DNA of 64,000 bases from an uncultured Candidatus Poseidoniales archaeon (lineage in GTDB: Archaea > Thermoplasmatota > Poseidoniia > Poseidoniales > Thalassarchaeaceae). Positions 27,062 through 36,110 of the stretch are shown here, piece by piece (position 1 is the stretch's first letter; the number at the start of each line of letters is the position of its first letter). Below the pieces are notes generated by a model that saw nothing but the letters and a program-made list of their open reading frames with translations, had not been told where the DNA came from and did no database searches. The stretch covers positions 1-64,000 of the forward strand of contig CACELO010000003.1 in assembly GCA_902560445.1 (NCBI GenBank), read 5' to 3'. The translations under genes and the position numbers were made by a program.

Positions 27062-28242
27062 AACCAAATAGAAGCCAACTGGAAAAATATTGGTCTTTTG
27101 ACCCTGGTGTGATTTTCCTGAACCATGGTTCATTTGGAGCCACCCCAAATCAGGTCATGGAGGAACAAGCTCGAATTAGGGCACATCTGGAATCAGACCC
27201 TGTGAGATTCTTTGAACGAGAGGCTTTCGGTCTTATGAACGAAGCAAGCGAGAAACTCTCAGATTTTCTCAATGCAGATCCAGACGGTATGACCTTTTGT
27301 CAAAATGCCACTAGTGGCGTAAATACTGTACTTCGAAGTTTGACTCTCAATCAAGGAGATGAAATAATCATTCCAAATCATTCGTATCAAGCATGTTGGA
27401 ATGCTATCGATTTTGTTGCATCAAGATGGGGTGCTAAGATTGTTGTAGTCGACCTGCCATTTAGATGTGATTCAGAAGAAGAAATCATTGAACCCTTGTT
27501 AGGGGCAATTACCTCTAAAACTGTTCTGGCTATGATTGACACAGTAACAAGCCCCACAGGACTTAGAATGCCATTTGAGAAACTTGTCGATGAATTTCAA
27601 TTGAGGGGAGTCGACGTTCTACTTGATGCAGCACACGGCCCAGGGATAGTGCCGATGGATTTGGCTAAATTAGATGTAGCTTGGGTGACTGGAAACTGTC
27701 ACAAATGGCTCTGTAGCCCTAAAGGCTCAGCATTTTTACACATTAGAGAAGACAAGAAAAAGGAAACTAAACCACTTACAATTAGTCATGGATATAGTGC
27801 AGATTTATCGCCTCAAGAAAAATTCAGATTCGAATTTGACTGGCAAGGAACTAGAGACCCTACCGCAATTCTTTGTATTCCTAAATCCATTGAGACTCTA
27901 AAATCAATGGTTTCAGGGGGATTCGAGGAAATCATGGAGCATAATAATTCTCTCGCTTTGGAAGCAAGAAATCTGCTTTGTGAGAGTTTAGGCACAGACC
28001 CTCCGACTCCAGATTCGATGATATCTGCAATGGCTACAATTGACCTACCAGGTACATATTCAGGGGGTGCAGACATTATGGGCGACCCTCTTCACAACAA
28101 ACTGCTTGATGAATTCAGCATCCAGGTTCCAGTTTTCCCTTGGCCACATCATAAAATGAGATATTTTCGAATTTCTGCTTATCTTTACAATGCTATTGAA
28201 GAGTATGAATACCTAGCAGAAATATTGCAAGATAATCTCTAA
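27037..28242 (+). CDS. Class V aminotransferase, isopenicillin-N-epimerase-like
   Basis: PLP-dependent enzyme of the class V fold. It opens with FLNHGSFGATP and has the PLP-aspartate region LLDAAHGPG, the PLP lysine in GNCHKWLCSPKG and the QGTRDPTAIL segment, all typical of CefD-like proteins. The substrate cannot be told from sequence; relatives include epimerases, cysteine desulfurase-like and kynureninase-like enzymes. The start is uncertain: TTG at 27037 overlaps lipB by 25 nt and the next codons with start potential are poor. A T-rich stretch (TAATTTTCTATTTT) follows the stop and could end transcription. Confidence 0.85.
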   Translation: MVCGVGCLKPNRSQLEKYWSFDPGVIFLNHGSFGATPNQVMEEQARIRAHLESDPVRFFEREAFGLMNEASEKLSDFLNADPDGMTFCQNATSGVNTVLRSLTLNQGDEIIIPNHSYQACWNAIDFVASRWGAKIVVVDLPFRCDSEEEIIEPLLGAITSKTVLAMIDTVTSPTGLRMPFEKLVDEFQLRGVDVLLDAAHGPGIVPMDLAKLDVAWVTGNCHKWLCSPKGSAFLHIREDKKKETKPLTISHGYSADLSPQEKFRFEFDWQGTRDPTAILCIPKSIETLKSMVSGGFEEIMEHNNSLALEARNLLCESLGTDPPTPDSMISAMATIDLPGTYSGGADIMGDPLHNKLLDEFSIQVPVFPWPHHKMRYFRISAYLYNAIEEYEYLAEILQDNL

Positions 28243-28322
28243 TTTTCTATTTTAATGAATACATGAATAGAAGTAGTTGATGATTGACCGACCACATGTC
28301 TGAGGCGACAAATGAGGGTGAA

Positions 28323-28901
28323 ATGATGGGGGAAGCAGTTGTTGCGATTACCGGTGCTTCGGGAGCACGATATGGTGTCAGACTGTTGGAAGCTCTTACT
28401 GAAGCAGGTTGGAAAACTCACCTGATTGTCACTCGCGAAGGGGCATTAAATCTAGAATTAGAATGTAATAAATCTCCAGAAGACCTAGCCAATGATTCTG
28501 TGATTTTAGAAAGTAATAACAATCTTGCGGCCAGATCGGCATCCGGGTCTGCCCGTTTTGACGCATACATCGTTTGCCCCGCAAGTGGAACGACGATTGG
28601 AAAAATAGCAAATGGGATTTCAGATAATCTAGCGACTAGAAGCGCATTGGTTGCGATGAAAGAGAGGCGGAAACTCATCTTAGTGCCTAGGGAATCGCCC
28701 TACGCAACCCCCCATCTCAGAGCCATGGCAAATCTTTCCGAGTGGGGGGTAGTAATCCTTCCAGCCAGTCCTGGATTTTACAATAAGCCTCAATCTCTTG
28801 AGGATATGGTTGACTTCATTGTAGCGAGAATTCTCGACCAATTAAATATTGACCATCAACTTGGAAAACGCTGGACTGGGGACGAAATCGACTCTCAGTG
28901 A
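28323..28901 (+). CDS. ubiX: UbiX-family flavin prenyltransferase
   Basis: Makes prenylated FMN, the cofactor of UbiD-type decarboxylases. It has the flavoprotein opening AVVAITGASGARYG, CPASGTTIGKIANGISDNL and the substrate region LVPRESPYATPHLRAM. I use ATG 28323, which has GAGGGTGA just upstream and gives 192 aa, the usual size; a TTG at 28284 would add 13 residues. No UbiD is in the window. It overlaps the SAP-peptidase frame by 4 nt (GTGA). Confidence 0.9.
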   Translation: MMGEAVVAITGASGARYGVRLLEALTEAGWKTHLIVTREGALNLELECNKSPEDLANDSVILESNNNLAARSASGSARFDAYIVCPASGTTIGKIANGISDNLATRSALVAMKERRKLILVPRESPYATPHLRAMANLSEWGVVILPASPGFYNKPQSLEDMVDFIVARILDQLNIDHQLGKRWTGDEIDSQ

Positions 28902-30688
28902 ATCGACAACAATTACGCTCTGCTACAAGTTGGGTTCAAGAGGGGGGTGTCAGCCCGAATTTTACGAATCTTATGACGAACTGGGAGTCACTCACCGTTG
29001 CAGAACTGAAAGAAGAGTGCAAGATTCGTGATCTTAAGATAGGTGGAAAAAAGGCAGATTTAGTAGCTAGGCTTGGGAATTATTCCACCCAAAATGATGT
29101 TCTTGATGCGGAAATAGTTAATGATTTCGAACCATCCGGTGGAGAAGGGATTGTAGAGCGAATAAAACAGCTACCTGTGTCGGTTTTAGCTGTGATCGGA
29201 ATCATACTAATTGGTACCATGGGGGGGGCCGTACTCTATGGTGATGATCTAATTGAATGGGTTCAAGGTGAACCAGATTACAAATTAATCGAGTTTGATT
29301 CCACAAGTGCTAGAGGCTATGCTCAGAGTTTAGTCGAACTGGGACATCCAGAATGGGAGGGTAGAATGTCAGGAACTATCGAGGAGCACAATACTGCAGA
29401 ATTCATCAAAGCAAACTTCACTTCCATGGGTATTCCATCAACGATAGAGGATTTTGACGTCCCCATGTTTGTTATTGATGAAGAGCCTGAATTAGGCATT
29501 TGCCAAGCGGGAGATGTAGGAGAAACGTTTCCGGCTTTCGCCTGTGGGGCAACTGACATCAATGCTGATTTCATTAATTTTGAACACAGAAGTGATTTTG
29601 TTCTGCAAGGATATTCTGGATCTTCATTCATTCGCTATGTCGATAATATCGATGTGGTTGATTTAGGCACTGGAAACGAAACAGCGGACTGGATTAGCGG
29701 AGCGGGAGCAGTGGTATTGATTCACATGACTGAGGAGACTGAATCGAATACCGCTCTATTCAAGAGAGCTTCAGAAAACGATGTCGAAGGTTTAATTCTA
29801 ATTAATGAAAGACAGAATTGTGATGACTTGGTTTCAGGGGATTGTGTTCCTTACTTCAAAACCGTAGATATTTCAGCAATTGACAATATACCCATAGATA
29901 TGGGTTTCATTATGGTAAGCCAAAGTGTCGGCCAGACGTTAATTGATAACGTGATAAATCAAGATGGAAGATTACAATTTTTGACCTATGTTGAGAATGC
30001 AGGTGAAGCTACAGTAAAGGTTCCTTGCGGAATTATTCAAGGTGAATCTGATTCCTTGATTATCATAGGTGCACACCATGATACTGTATACATGGCCCAA
30101 GGTGCTGTCGACGATAGTTCCGGGACCGCTACTGTTCTTGAGATGGCTCGGCAATTCGGATTGATTGAAAGCCAAATGGGTAAACCAAAACATACCATTT
30201 ATTTCTGTACTTGGGGGGGAGAAGAAGAAGGATTGTTTGGATCTACAGCATGGGTAGATAAACATCGAAATAATCTTTATGAAAATCTTCGATTATACAT
30301 CAATTTAGATATGAATCATGTCGATGTTGAAAGAAATTCAGGTGTTACATTGGTGGGAAATGATAACTCGGATGTAAACCATATCAGAGGGATAACGAAG
30401 AAGTTTCAACAACAATATCCTGAACTTGCAGACCGTTATAATATCGAAGTTCGTAAACTTGCAAACACAGAAATGCCAAACAATTCTGACCATGCTCCAT
30501 TCGTATACAATATCGATGAAGATGATTCTGATGGGAAAAAATATGGCAGAGCAGTAGTTTGCTATGGCTCCGGATCTGAAGAATACCACACATATCTTGA
30601 TAATATGGAACGGTTCAATGAAGAAAGCCTCGCTGTCTCTGGAATAATCTACGGGTCACTGGTTTACTACCTCGCCTATGGTGATTGA
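28898..30688 (+). CDS. SAP-domain, membrane-anchored M28 metallopeptidase
   Basis: Two-zinc aminopeptidase-type enzyme with an unusual layout. Residues about 27-60 form a SAP-like motif (LTVAELKEECKIRDLKIGGK). A membrane helix at about 96-115 (VLAVIGIILIGTMGGAVL) follows. Then comes an outer part with a PA-type insert (about 210-360) and the M28 core: IGAHHDTV, DDSSGTA, GGEEEGLFG, LDMNHVDV and NNSDHAPF carry the metal ligands and catalytic Glu. Start GTG 28898 couples to ubiX; ATG 28973, directly before the SAP motif, is an equally good alternative. A G8 run lies in the membrane-helix codons (29221-29228). It probably digests peptides at the cell surface. Confidence 0.86.
   Translation: MNRQQLRSATSWVQEGGVSPNFTNLMTNWESLTVAELKEECKIRDLKIGGKKADLVARLGNYSTQNDVLDAEIVNDFEPSGGEGIVERIKQLPVSVLAVIGIILIGTMGGAVLYGDDLIEWVQGEPDYKLIEFDSTSARGYAQSLVELGHPEWEGRMSGTIEEHNTAEFIKANFTSMGIPSTIEDFDVPMFVIDEEPELGICQAGDVGETFPAFACGATDINADFINFEHRSDFVLQGYSGSSFIRYVDNIDVVDLGTGNETADWISGAGAVVLIHMTEETESNTALFKRASENDVEGLILINERQNCDDLVSGDCVPYFKTVDISAIDNIPIDMGFIMVSQSVGQTLIDNVINQDGRLQFLTYVENAGEATVKVPCGIIQGESDSLIIIGAHHDTVYMAQGAVDDSSGTATVLEMARQFGLIESQMGKPKHTIYFCTWGGEEEGLFGSTAWVDKHRNNLYENLRLYINLDMNHVDVERNSGVTLVGNDNSDVNHIRGITKKFQQQYPELADRYNIEVRKLANTEMPNNSDHAPFVYNIDEDDSDGKKYGRAVVCYGSGSEEYHTYLDNMERFNEESLAVSGIIYGSLVYYLAYGD
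29221..29228 (+). repeat. Run of eight G in the SAP-peptidase gene
   Basis: Encodes the MGG of the membrane helix and is in frame here. A one-base slip would truncate the protein before its peptidase domain. Listed with the other long G runs because the same kind of site breaks the giant surface gene. Confidence 0.6.
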
Positions 30689-30691
30689 ACT

Positions 30692-31150
30692 TCAGGATTC
30701 TAAATGCTTTAGAACCGCTTCATAATCAGGCTCTATACCAGGATTTTCGGCAACCCAGGCATAGGAAATCTTTCCAACTTCATCAATTACAAAAACCGAC
30801 CTTTGGGATGCTGTATAGTCTGGCATTACAAATGGAATCTCTACCCCATAGGCCCGTGCTGCCTGACGATTTGTGTCAGATAGTAATGGGAAGTTGATAT
30901 CATTCGCATCAGCAAAAGCCCCATTGGCAAATATACCATCTACAGAAATTCCGAAAACTTCCGCCTCTGCCGCTTCCATCCTATTCATAAAACCTGAAAA
31001 TGTACAAATTTCTTTTGTGCAAACGCCAGTAAAAGCCGCGGGATAAAACAGTAAAACTACCCGATTACCAATAGAGTCAGAAAGTCTGACCATGTTTTTG
31101 TCAAAAGCCATCAATTCGAAGTCCGGTGCCATGTCGCCTACTGAGACCAT
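30692..31150 (-). CDS. Peroxiredoxin (AhpC/TSA, BCP-like)
   Basis: Thiol peroxidase that reduces peroxides. The peroxidatic cysteine is in FTGVCTKEIC, and the second cysteine five residues on is the resolving residue of many BCP-type peroxiredoxins. It has the thioredoxin fold opening DFELMAFDKNMVRLSD and FYPAAFTG. 152 aa is the usual length. It is cytoplasmic with no signal. It converges with the SAP peptidase, 3 nt between stops, and is separate from argS. Confidence 0.92.
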   Translation of the reverse strand: MVSVGDMAPDFELMAFDKNMVRLSDSIGNRVVLLFYPAAFTGVCTKEICTFSGFMNRMEAAEAEVFGISVDGIFANGAFADANDINFPLLSDTNRQAARAYGVEIPFVMPDYTASQRSVFVIDEVGKISYAWVAENPGIEPDYEAVLKHLES

Positions 31151-31190
31151 GTACTTGGGATGGAATATTGATTTTCAAGGTCGCGGGACT

Positions 31191-32918
31191 CTACATTCTC
31201 TGTGGAGAGTCTATTCCAAGTAATTCGAGACCTGTTTGTAGTGTTCTTGCAGTCAAGTCACAGAGAGCCAATCTGCTAATTTTTGTTTTGTCTTCAGCGT
31301 TAAGAACCGGGCACACCTCATAGAATGACCCGAAAGCCTGAGCGATGACGTGTAGTTGTGTGGCTAATTTATGAGGGGAGTGGCTTGAACAAGCAGAATC
31401 TAGAGCCTCGGGGTATCTTATCAATGCACGAGCGAGTGCAATCTCTCGTTCATGAACCAAGATAATTTCTGCATCTAGAGTCGAAACTCTATCGATTTCA
31501 TCTTTGGAGAATATACTACAAATTCTTGCATGTGCATATTGGAGATATGGGGCTGTGTTTCCGTCAAATGAAAGCATTTTTTCCCATTCAAATGTATAAT
31601 TATTACTACGGTCGGTCGAAAGATCAGCATATTTTATTGCTCCAATACCTAGCATTTTTGCCACCTCTGCTCTTTCTTGATCTGAGAGATGGGGATTTTT
31701 TTCAGCAACGATTGCATCGGCTCTCTCTACAGCCTCAATCAATAAGTCATTCAGATGGACTGCTCCGCCGGTTCTACTTGCTAACTTCTTGCCGTCGGTA
31801 CCCATTACCAAACCAAAGGGGACATGAATCGCATTCACACTTTCATCCATGAATCCGGCATTTCTAGCAACCTCAAAGACCATCGCAAAATGTTGTGCCT
31901 GTTCCGCACCGACAATGTACAGCAAATCGCGGCTACCCACATTTTCGATTCTATCCAAAATACAGGCTAAATCGCTGGTGGCATAATTGTAACCACCATC
32001 TGCCTTTTGGATGATTAACGGTAATGGCTCTCCCTCGCGATTTTTCCATCCATCAAGATAAACGACTTTTGCTCCCTCGCTTTCCTTGAGTAAACCTCGC
32101 TCTGCGAGTTTATCTACAATTCCTGGTAATTCAGATTCGTACTTCGATTCACCTGCAAGATCATCATTGGTAAGTAATACACCCATTCTTTGGTATACTT
32201 CGTTGAAGTGAATTAGTGATGTATCTACAAGCATCTGCCATAATTCGATGGTTTCCGGTTCGCTAGACTGCATTCTTACTACTCTAGCCCTTGAGCGATA
32301 GGAGAATTCAGAATCAGAGTCGAATTTAGCCCTCGCATCAGAATAAAATGTGCTCAAATCGATATTCTGTGAATCTGAATCAAGCCCCATATCGATTAGG
32401 TGTTCGATTAGCATTCCGAAAGGAGTGCCCCAATCTCCTATGTGATTCTCTGGTACAACCCTGTGTCCCTTGTGAGTTAGCATTCGATTTAGCGCATCTC
32501 CAATAACAGTTGAGCGAAGGTGCCCCACATGCATATGCTTGGCAACATTTGGTGAAGAATAATCAATAACAATAACTCTAGATTTCTCAGTAAAAACTCT
32601 CAGTCTATCGTCGATTAGGGCTTCTTGCAATAATTCAGACAACCAATCGGAGTCTGCTGAAAAATTGAGGAAACCGTTGATTGAACTGACTTGGCATAGC
32701 CCTTCCATTGTAGACCCTAATGATTCTAAAATTTCATCAGCAATTATGTTTGGTGCCTTTCTTAACACTTTAGAAAGTGAGTGGCAAGGCATTGCGACAT
32801 CGGCAAATGCTGAATCTGTAGAGCCTGCAAGAAGATTGTCCCAATCCGATTCTTGTACTCCAATGCCAGACATCACAGAGTTGAGAAGTGGACGAATTGC
32901 ATCAACTAAATCTCGCAT
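31191..32918 (-). CDS. argS: Arginyl-tRNA synthetase
   Basis: Class I synthetase that charges tRNA-Arg. The HIGH-type motif is HVGH in SSPNVAKHMHVGHLRSTVIG; the KMSKS position has DGKKLASRTG, as in many ArgRS. The anticodon-binding DALR domain ends the protein with LQYAHARICSIF near its start. 575 aa is within the family range. It lies 9 nt downstream of prf1 on the same strand and the two are probably one transcript. Confidence 0.96.
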   Translation of the reverse strand: MRDLVDAIRPLLNSVMSGIGVQESDWDNLLAGSTDSAFADVAMPCHSLSKVLRKAPNIIADEILESLGSTMEGLCQVSSINGFLNFSADSDWLSELLQEALIDDRLRVFTEKSRVIVIDYSSPNVAKHMHVGHLRSTVIGDALNRMLTHKGHRVVPENHIGDWGTPFGMLIEHLIDMGLDSDSQNIDLSTFYSDARAKFDSDSEFSYRSRARVVRMQSSEPETIELWQMLVDTSLIHFNEVYQRMGVLLTNDDLAGESKYESELPGIVDKLAERGLLKESEGAKVVYLDGWKNREGEPLPLIIQKADGGYNYATSDLACILDRIENVGSRDLLYIVGAEQAQHFAMVFEVARNAGFMDESVNAIHVPFGLVMGTDGKKLASRTGGAVHLNDLLIEAVERADAIVAEKNPHLSDQERAEVAKMLGIGAIKYADLSTDRSNNYTFEWEKMLSFDGNTAPYLQYAHARICSIFSKDEIDRVSTLDAEIILVHEREIALARALIRYPEALDSACSSHSPHKLATQLHVIAQAFGSFYEVCPVLNAEDKTKISRLALCDLTARTLQTGLELLGIDSPQRM

Positions 32919-32927
32919 ATTCTAACC

Positions 32928-34175
32928 TCAAGTAATTGGGTACCTCAACAATGCAGCGATTCCTCCAAATGAGGTTTGAAGGGTGGCGCCTTCCTCTGAT
33001 TCCATTGAAATCAGACTAACCTTTGCAGAGGTATGACCTGCTAATTCTGTCAATTCGTCGATTATATCTCTAGTTCTATCTGAATCTTCGCGCACATCTT
33101 CCGAGCCACATTTTGGACAATTAGGAATTTCTGAGCGACTATTTTGTGTTGACTCCCATTGATGTGAACATTGCTTACAATTCCAACCAACGCGTCTCTT
33201 CCGTAGGCCTTCAGACAATAGTAGAGTATCCACAGCCCCTTGGTCTAATGCTGACCTAATCATCATCTCACCGTATGTTGCTTTGGGGTATGCCTGCATT
33301 ACTTCGCGAAGAAAATTATCTACTAACTCACGTTCGGCGTCCAATTCTATCTGGTCCATAAGATTGCCAGCACGCTGAACTAATTCTCTCAAACCACTCT
33401 CATTGGAATATCCTACGTCAAAGAAAGGTTCTCGAATCAATTTTTTCACTTCATGATGGAAGTAGTCGTTCTTGATAACGAAATCCTTAGTGTGTCCAGG
33501 ACCTCCGACAATGATTCCTTTGATATCAGCCAAATTCGGTAGCCAGTAATTGCAAGCATGCTCGGTTGCACGTTTGAAGAAGTTATGAGCTGCTTCCTCA
33601 ATTAAGCGCTCGAAACGTTGGGCGGATTGCCCTCCTTGTCGATGTTTTCCCATAATATTGGATTGTAATTCCTCTTGACAATGAATTCTTTTTCCACTTG
33701 CAATTCCGTAGGCTGCCTCTCCTCTATCGATAACAAACAAACCATACGAGGTTCGATCGATGAGCATGTCTTCTAGTTGGGTTAACTCAAAAGTCGAGTC
33801 ACAACGGTAGCGAAAAGAACCGAAAACCTCTGGTGGATCATCAATTACTACTGTAACCAATCGACTTTTGTTATTTCCGACAATCACATGACCTACGAAG
33901 ATAGCAATTCCATATTCTCCGGCATTCTTGTATCGATTCAATACTGAAATCGCCGATTCAATAGCATCGCCTACGTGTTTTCTGGTTAATTTAGACTTGA
34001 TATTCGCGGCTTGGGCTGCTTCTTGGCCAAGTTGTCCACGAACGTCGCTAATGAGACGGTCTGGTGGGATGATTACCGTAACTAACTCCGTACCCATACC
34101 TCTCATATTCTGAAGCTCTTCTAGCGCCTTCTTGGTTCGCAGTCTTCGCTGCTGCATCTCCAAGTCATCAGCCAT
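32928..34175 (-). CDS. prf1: Archaeal peptide chain release factor 1
   Basis: Reads all three stop codons and triggers peptide release. The stop-recognition motif NIKS is in AANIKSKLTRKHV and the catalytic GGQ is in HRQGGQSAQRF. The C-terminal domain has a mini zinc site CKQC-x16-CPKC. 415 aa is typical of aRF1/eRF1. It is divergent from pyrH across a 100-nt gap. Confidence 0.97.
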   Translation of the reverse strand: MADDLEMQQRRLRTKKALEELQNMRGMGTELVTVIIPPDRLISDVRGQLGQEAAQAANIKSKLTRKHVGDAIESAISVLNRYKNAGEYGIAIFVGHVIVGNNKSRLVTVVIDDPPEVFGSFRYRCDSTFELTQLEDMLIDRTSYGLFVIDRGEAAYGIASGKRIHCQEELQSNIMGKHRQGGQSAQRFERLIEEAAHNFFKRATEHACNYWLPNLADIKGIIVGGPGHTKDFVIKNDYFHHEVKKLIREPFFDVGYSNESGLRELVQRAGNLMDQIELDAERELVDNFLREVMQAYPKATYGEMMIRSALDQGAVDTLLLSEGLRKRRVGWNCKQCSHQWESTQNSRSEIPNCPKCGSEDVREDSDRTRDIIDELTELAGHTSAKVSLISMESEEGATLQTSFGGIAALLRYPIT

Positions 34176-34275
34176 GGCTAAGCCTCTTGGCGGAAGGCCA
34201 CAGTGAGAGGCATTTCAACCCTCTCGCGCGTATCCAGCGAAGGCATTGAAAGGGGTACTCATCCCCGAATGCCCG

Positions 34276-34989
34276 ATGGCGACCATAGTACTCGCACTCG
34301 GAGGGAGTCTTCTGAGGCCAGAGGTGGAAGAACGGCATGCCTGGCTAGAAGAGTTAGTTTCCATCATTCGAGACAGGGTATTGGTCGATGATAGAATTGG
34401 AATTGTTGTAGGTGGAGGAGTCGCCGCAAGAGAGGGTATTAACCTCGCTAGACCTATAATCGATAACGAAGATAGGCTAGATCGCATTGGTATTGCAGCT
34501 ACTCGACTCAACGCCACCATGATTAGAGAATCTCTAGCTGATGCTGGAGTAATGGTTTCCGGGACTATTCCACATTCAATCAACGAGGCTACGATGCTAT
34601 TCGATGAAAGACCTGTAGTGGTGATGGGAGGTACGAAACCGGGACATACTACTGACGCGGTTGCAATCCGTCTGGCAATTGCTAGTGGGGCTGAGCGCTG
34701 TATTATCTGTACCAATGTTGACAAAGTCTACGACTCTGACCCTAGTGAAAATCCCAACGCAAATGCTCACGATTCACTAACACACAAAGAATTGCAAGAA
34801 ATTGTTGGACCTCCAGAACATACCAAAGCCGGACCCTCTGGAGTTGTTGATCCGGTGGGAGTCGATGACGCTACAAATGCCAATTTGACTCTCTGTATAC
34901 TAGACGGAACAGACCATTCTAGAATAAAATCCGCAATAGAAGGAGAATCATTCCATGGGACGATTGTTGAAACCGAAGAGGAAGAGTGA
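34276..34989 (+). CDS. pyrH: UMP kinase (archaeal type)
   Basis: Phosphorylates UMP to UDP in pyrimidine synthesis. Amino-acid-kinase fold with LALGGSLLRP, VVGGGVAAREGINLAR and TNVDKVYDSDP, the last binding nucleotide. I use ATG 34276 (MATIVLALGG), giving 237 aa; a TTG at 34246 would add an unlikely extension. It ends with a GTGA overlap into a small zinc-ribbon membrane gene. Other pyrimidine genes, carAB and dut, are elsewhere in the window. Confidence 0.93.
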   Translation: MATIVLALGGSLLRPEVEERHAWLEELVSIIRDRVLVDDRIGIVVGGGVAAREGINLARPIIDNEDRLDRIGIAATRLNATMIRESLADAGVMVSGTIPHSINEATMLFDERPVVVMGGTKPGHTTDAVAIRLAIASGAERCIICTNVDKVYDSDPSENPNANAHDSLTHKELQEIVGPPEHTKAGPSGVVDPVGVDDATNANLTLCILDGTDHSRIKSAIEGESFHGTIVETEEEE

Positions 34990-35294
34990 TACCTTTGGGC
35001 AGAAAAGAAAGAATCGCTAAGGCTGCTACACGGACCGCTTCACAAGCGAGAGAAACCGCTGCCCGTGAGCGAGGTAGAAGTAAGCGATCTACTAGTTCTT
35101 CTGGAGTTGCTTCTCATCGGCACTGCTCGGTCTGTTGGGCGCCAATTCCGCTTAGTGCAGAACCTCCAATATGTAGTAGCGAAGAATGTGAATCTACATA
35201 CGAGAAAAGAGAAGCTTCTCGTAAACGTCTGACTATCATGTTGTACCTATTCCCTGCAATTGCCATTCTACTAGCACTTTTGACCTCAATTTAA
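34986..35294 (+). CDS. DUF2116-like zinc-ribbon protein with C-terminal membrane helix
   Basis: 102-aa small protein. A basic Arg/Ala/Ser-rich N-terminus is followed by a treble-clef-like zinc site HRHCSVCWAPI and CSSEECESTYEKR, then one membrane helix (LTIMLYLFPAIAILLALL). This is the layout of DUF2116, an archaeal family of unknown function. The zinc site should be cytoplasmic if the tail is anchored. GTG start overlaps the pyrH stop, so it is translationally coupled to pyrH. Confidence 0.78.
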   Translation: MIPLGRKERIAKAATRTASQARETAARERGRSKRSTSSSGVASHRHCSVCWAPIPLSAEPPICSSEECESTYEKREASRKRLTIMLYLFPAIAILLALLTSI

Positions 35295-35341
35295 TCCTTG
35301 GCATCGTTAGGTTCAACACTAATCAACAAAGAGGAATCATC

Positions 35342-35926
35342 ATGCGTGTGGTGCGAGTTCTCGGTGTTCTACCAGGATTCGTAGGATTTCTATGTTTGAT
35401 TTTACTAACTATGAGTTTAGTAGGGATGGAAATAGATTCTACTCGTGTTCAGGCCACTACCGTTCCATGTTTGGATGATGATGCAGGTGGTTGTCCTGTT
35501 GGCATGACAGGCTCTAATTTCCATGTTCCTTGGGGATTCAATTTAATCGATGTAGAAGTAAATATTGCATGGGATGAACCTGAAAAGGCTTGGATAGGAG
35601 TAGTCGATGCAAAATATGCTGAAAATTGTCCTCCTGATTCCAATGGATTGACAACATGCGAGGCGGAGGAATTCGAATTTGTCGCAGGTGGCCCAGAGGA
35701 TTTAGATGAGTTCACATTCTCGCTAAATCCAGGAGACTATCGCTTTACAAGTGGAGGTCGGGAAGGTGCTAGTCTTGACAACCAATTAGTAACAATTACA
35801 TCAACATTCCATATTTCCACAGCTGGAGAAATACTACTCGGAGTAATCGGGATTCTGCTAATGATTGGAGCGGTTGAAATGATTTATCCAATCGAACTAT
35901 TTTGGAAGAAATATATCAAATCATAA
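35342..35926 (+). CDS. Hypothetical membrane protein, two helices with an exported domain
   Basis: 194 aa, not recognised. N-terminal helix LPGFVGFLCLILLTMSLVG and C-terminal helix EILLGVIGILLMIGAVEMI bracket a domain of about 125 residues. That domain has four cysteines (PCLDDDAGGC, NCPPDSNGLTTC) that could form two disulfides outside the membrane. Beta-rich, acidic. AGAGG lies upstream of ATG 35342. It stands alone between the pyrH pair and a tiny zinc-ribbon gene. Confidence 0.7.
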   Translation: MRVVRVLGVLPGFVGFLCLILLTMSLVGMEIDSTRVQATTVPCLDDDAGGCPVGMTGSNFHVPWGFNLIDVEVNIAWDEPEKAWIGVVDAKYAENCPPDSNGLTTCEAEEFEFVAGGPEDLDEFTFSLNPGDYRFTSGGREGASLDNQLVTITSTFHISTAGEILLGVIGILLMIGAVEMIYPIELFWKKYIKS

Positions 35927-35984
35927 CTCATTTGACTACCCGCCTAGTCGGCTAATTGAAGAACCAGTATTCTCTCGACCGCTC

Positions 35985-36104
35985 ATGGCAGTAACCAAGT
36001 GTCGTTCCTGTGGCGCAGAGATTCGGGCAGAAGGACTGCCTCCATCATTCGGAGGATACAATGTATACTGTGTGACTTGTGGGGCTCAATTTCGAGTAGA
36101 TTGA
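35985..36104 (+). CDS. 39-aa zinc-ribbon microprotein
   Basis: Short gene read directly from the sequence: ATG 35985 to TGA 36104. The product has two CxxC knuckles, KCRSCGAEI and YCVTCGAQF, 19 residues apart, with PPSFGGYN between. This is a complete single zinc ribbon with almost nothing else. It lies 58 nt after the membrane protein and ends 6 nt before the convergent nog1 stop. Perfect placement of the four cysteines in so short a frame supports a real gene. Function unknown; RNA- or protein-binding is a guess from the fold. Confidence 0.6.
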   Translation: MAVTKCRSCGAEIRAEGLPPSFGGYNVYCVTCGAQFRVD

Positions 36105-36110
36105 AGCAAT

